From Actimicrobium sp035984655 (GTDB taxonomy: Bacteria; Pseudomonadota; Gammaproteobacteria; Burkholderiales; Burkholderiaceae_D), in assembly GCF_035984655.1 (NCBI RefSeq), contig NZ_JAXCHT010000002.1:186001-250000 (forward strand): 64,000 nucleotides of DNA, read 5' to 3'. Shown in pieces: positions 63,666 to 64,000 of the stretch. The notes beneath the pieces were generated by a model that made no database searches, was not told the DNA's origin, and worked only from the letters and a program-made list of their open reading frames with translations. The position numbers and the translations under genes were made by a program. The number at the start of each line of letters is the position of its first letter. Positions within the stretch are counted from its first letter, which is position 1.

Positions 63666-64000
<335 letters not shown>

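Overview
The window is a moderately GC-rich chromosomal segment of a Betaproteobacterium, most likely an Oxalobacteraceae-type member of the Burkholderiales. I base this on gene content and order seen by eye: carA-carB-greA, DUF4149, yhbY, rlmE-ftsH-folP-glmM, gmk-rpoZ-spoT beside greB, a very large set of GGDEF, EAL and HD-GYP proteins, and Burkholderiales-style chemoreceptors. No database search was possible, so genus is not assigned.

Positions 1-15 kb are mostly housekeeping: the end of a carboxymuconolactone decarboxylase-like gene, a patatin-like lipoprotein, an NlpC/P60 peptidase, a GlcG/HbpS-like protein, then a plus-strand series for pyrimidine/arginine precursor synthesis (carAB), transcript cleavage (greA), 23S rRNA methylation (rlmE), membrane proteolysis (ftsH, with a good sigma-32-like promoter), folate synthesis (folP) and peptidoglycan precursor synthesis (glmM). 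A phoB gene without an adjacent phoR and two tRNA genes (Pro-UGG, Arg-UCU) follow.

Positions 15-32 kb mix a membrane diguanylate cyclase, a minus-strand operon (wrbA-like, DUF2069, FAD-linked oxidase, DUF4124-like), a YihY/BrkB membrane protein, an O-acetylhomoserine sulfhydrylase with a hydrolase, a CBS protein, an FAD oxidoreductase, a periplasmic solute-binding protein, an LplT-PlsC fusion, isocitrate lyase behind a palindrome-bearing promoter, modA-modB without modC, and rlmJ.

Positions 32-46 kb hold an HDOD/EAL protein, greB, spoT, rpoZ and gmk, then a complete IS5-family element with a CTAA target duplication. It sits just upstream of a two-gene unit made of a double-domain KaiC-like ATPase and a pseudo-receiver/PAS/GGDEF/EAL protein. 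Facing it is a second c-di-GMP pair: an EAL protein with a dead GGDEF domain and an HD-GYP protein that has lost the His of the HD dyad.

Positions 46-64 kb contain tesB, gshA, an osmoprotectant-type binding-protein/permease fusion without an ATPase, a four-gene acyl-CoA dehydrogenase/MaoC cluster, two convergent paralogues with an unusual excisionase-type HTH followed by a receiver domain, a chemoreceptor, an operon of a periplasmic binding protein, a hybrid histidine kinase and a receiver-HD-GYP protein, cheV, a glutathione transferase, and the end of another acyl-CoA dehydrogenase. The most unusual signals are the KaiC-like/GGDEF-EAL pair and the HTH-receiver paralogues with matching promoters.
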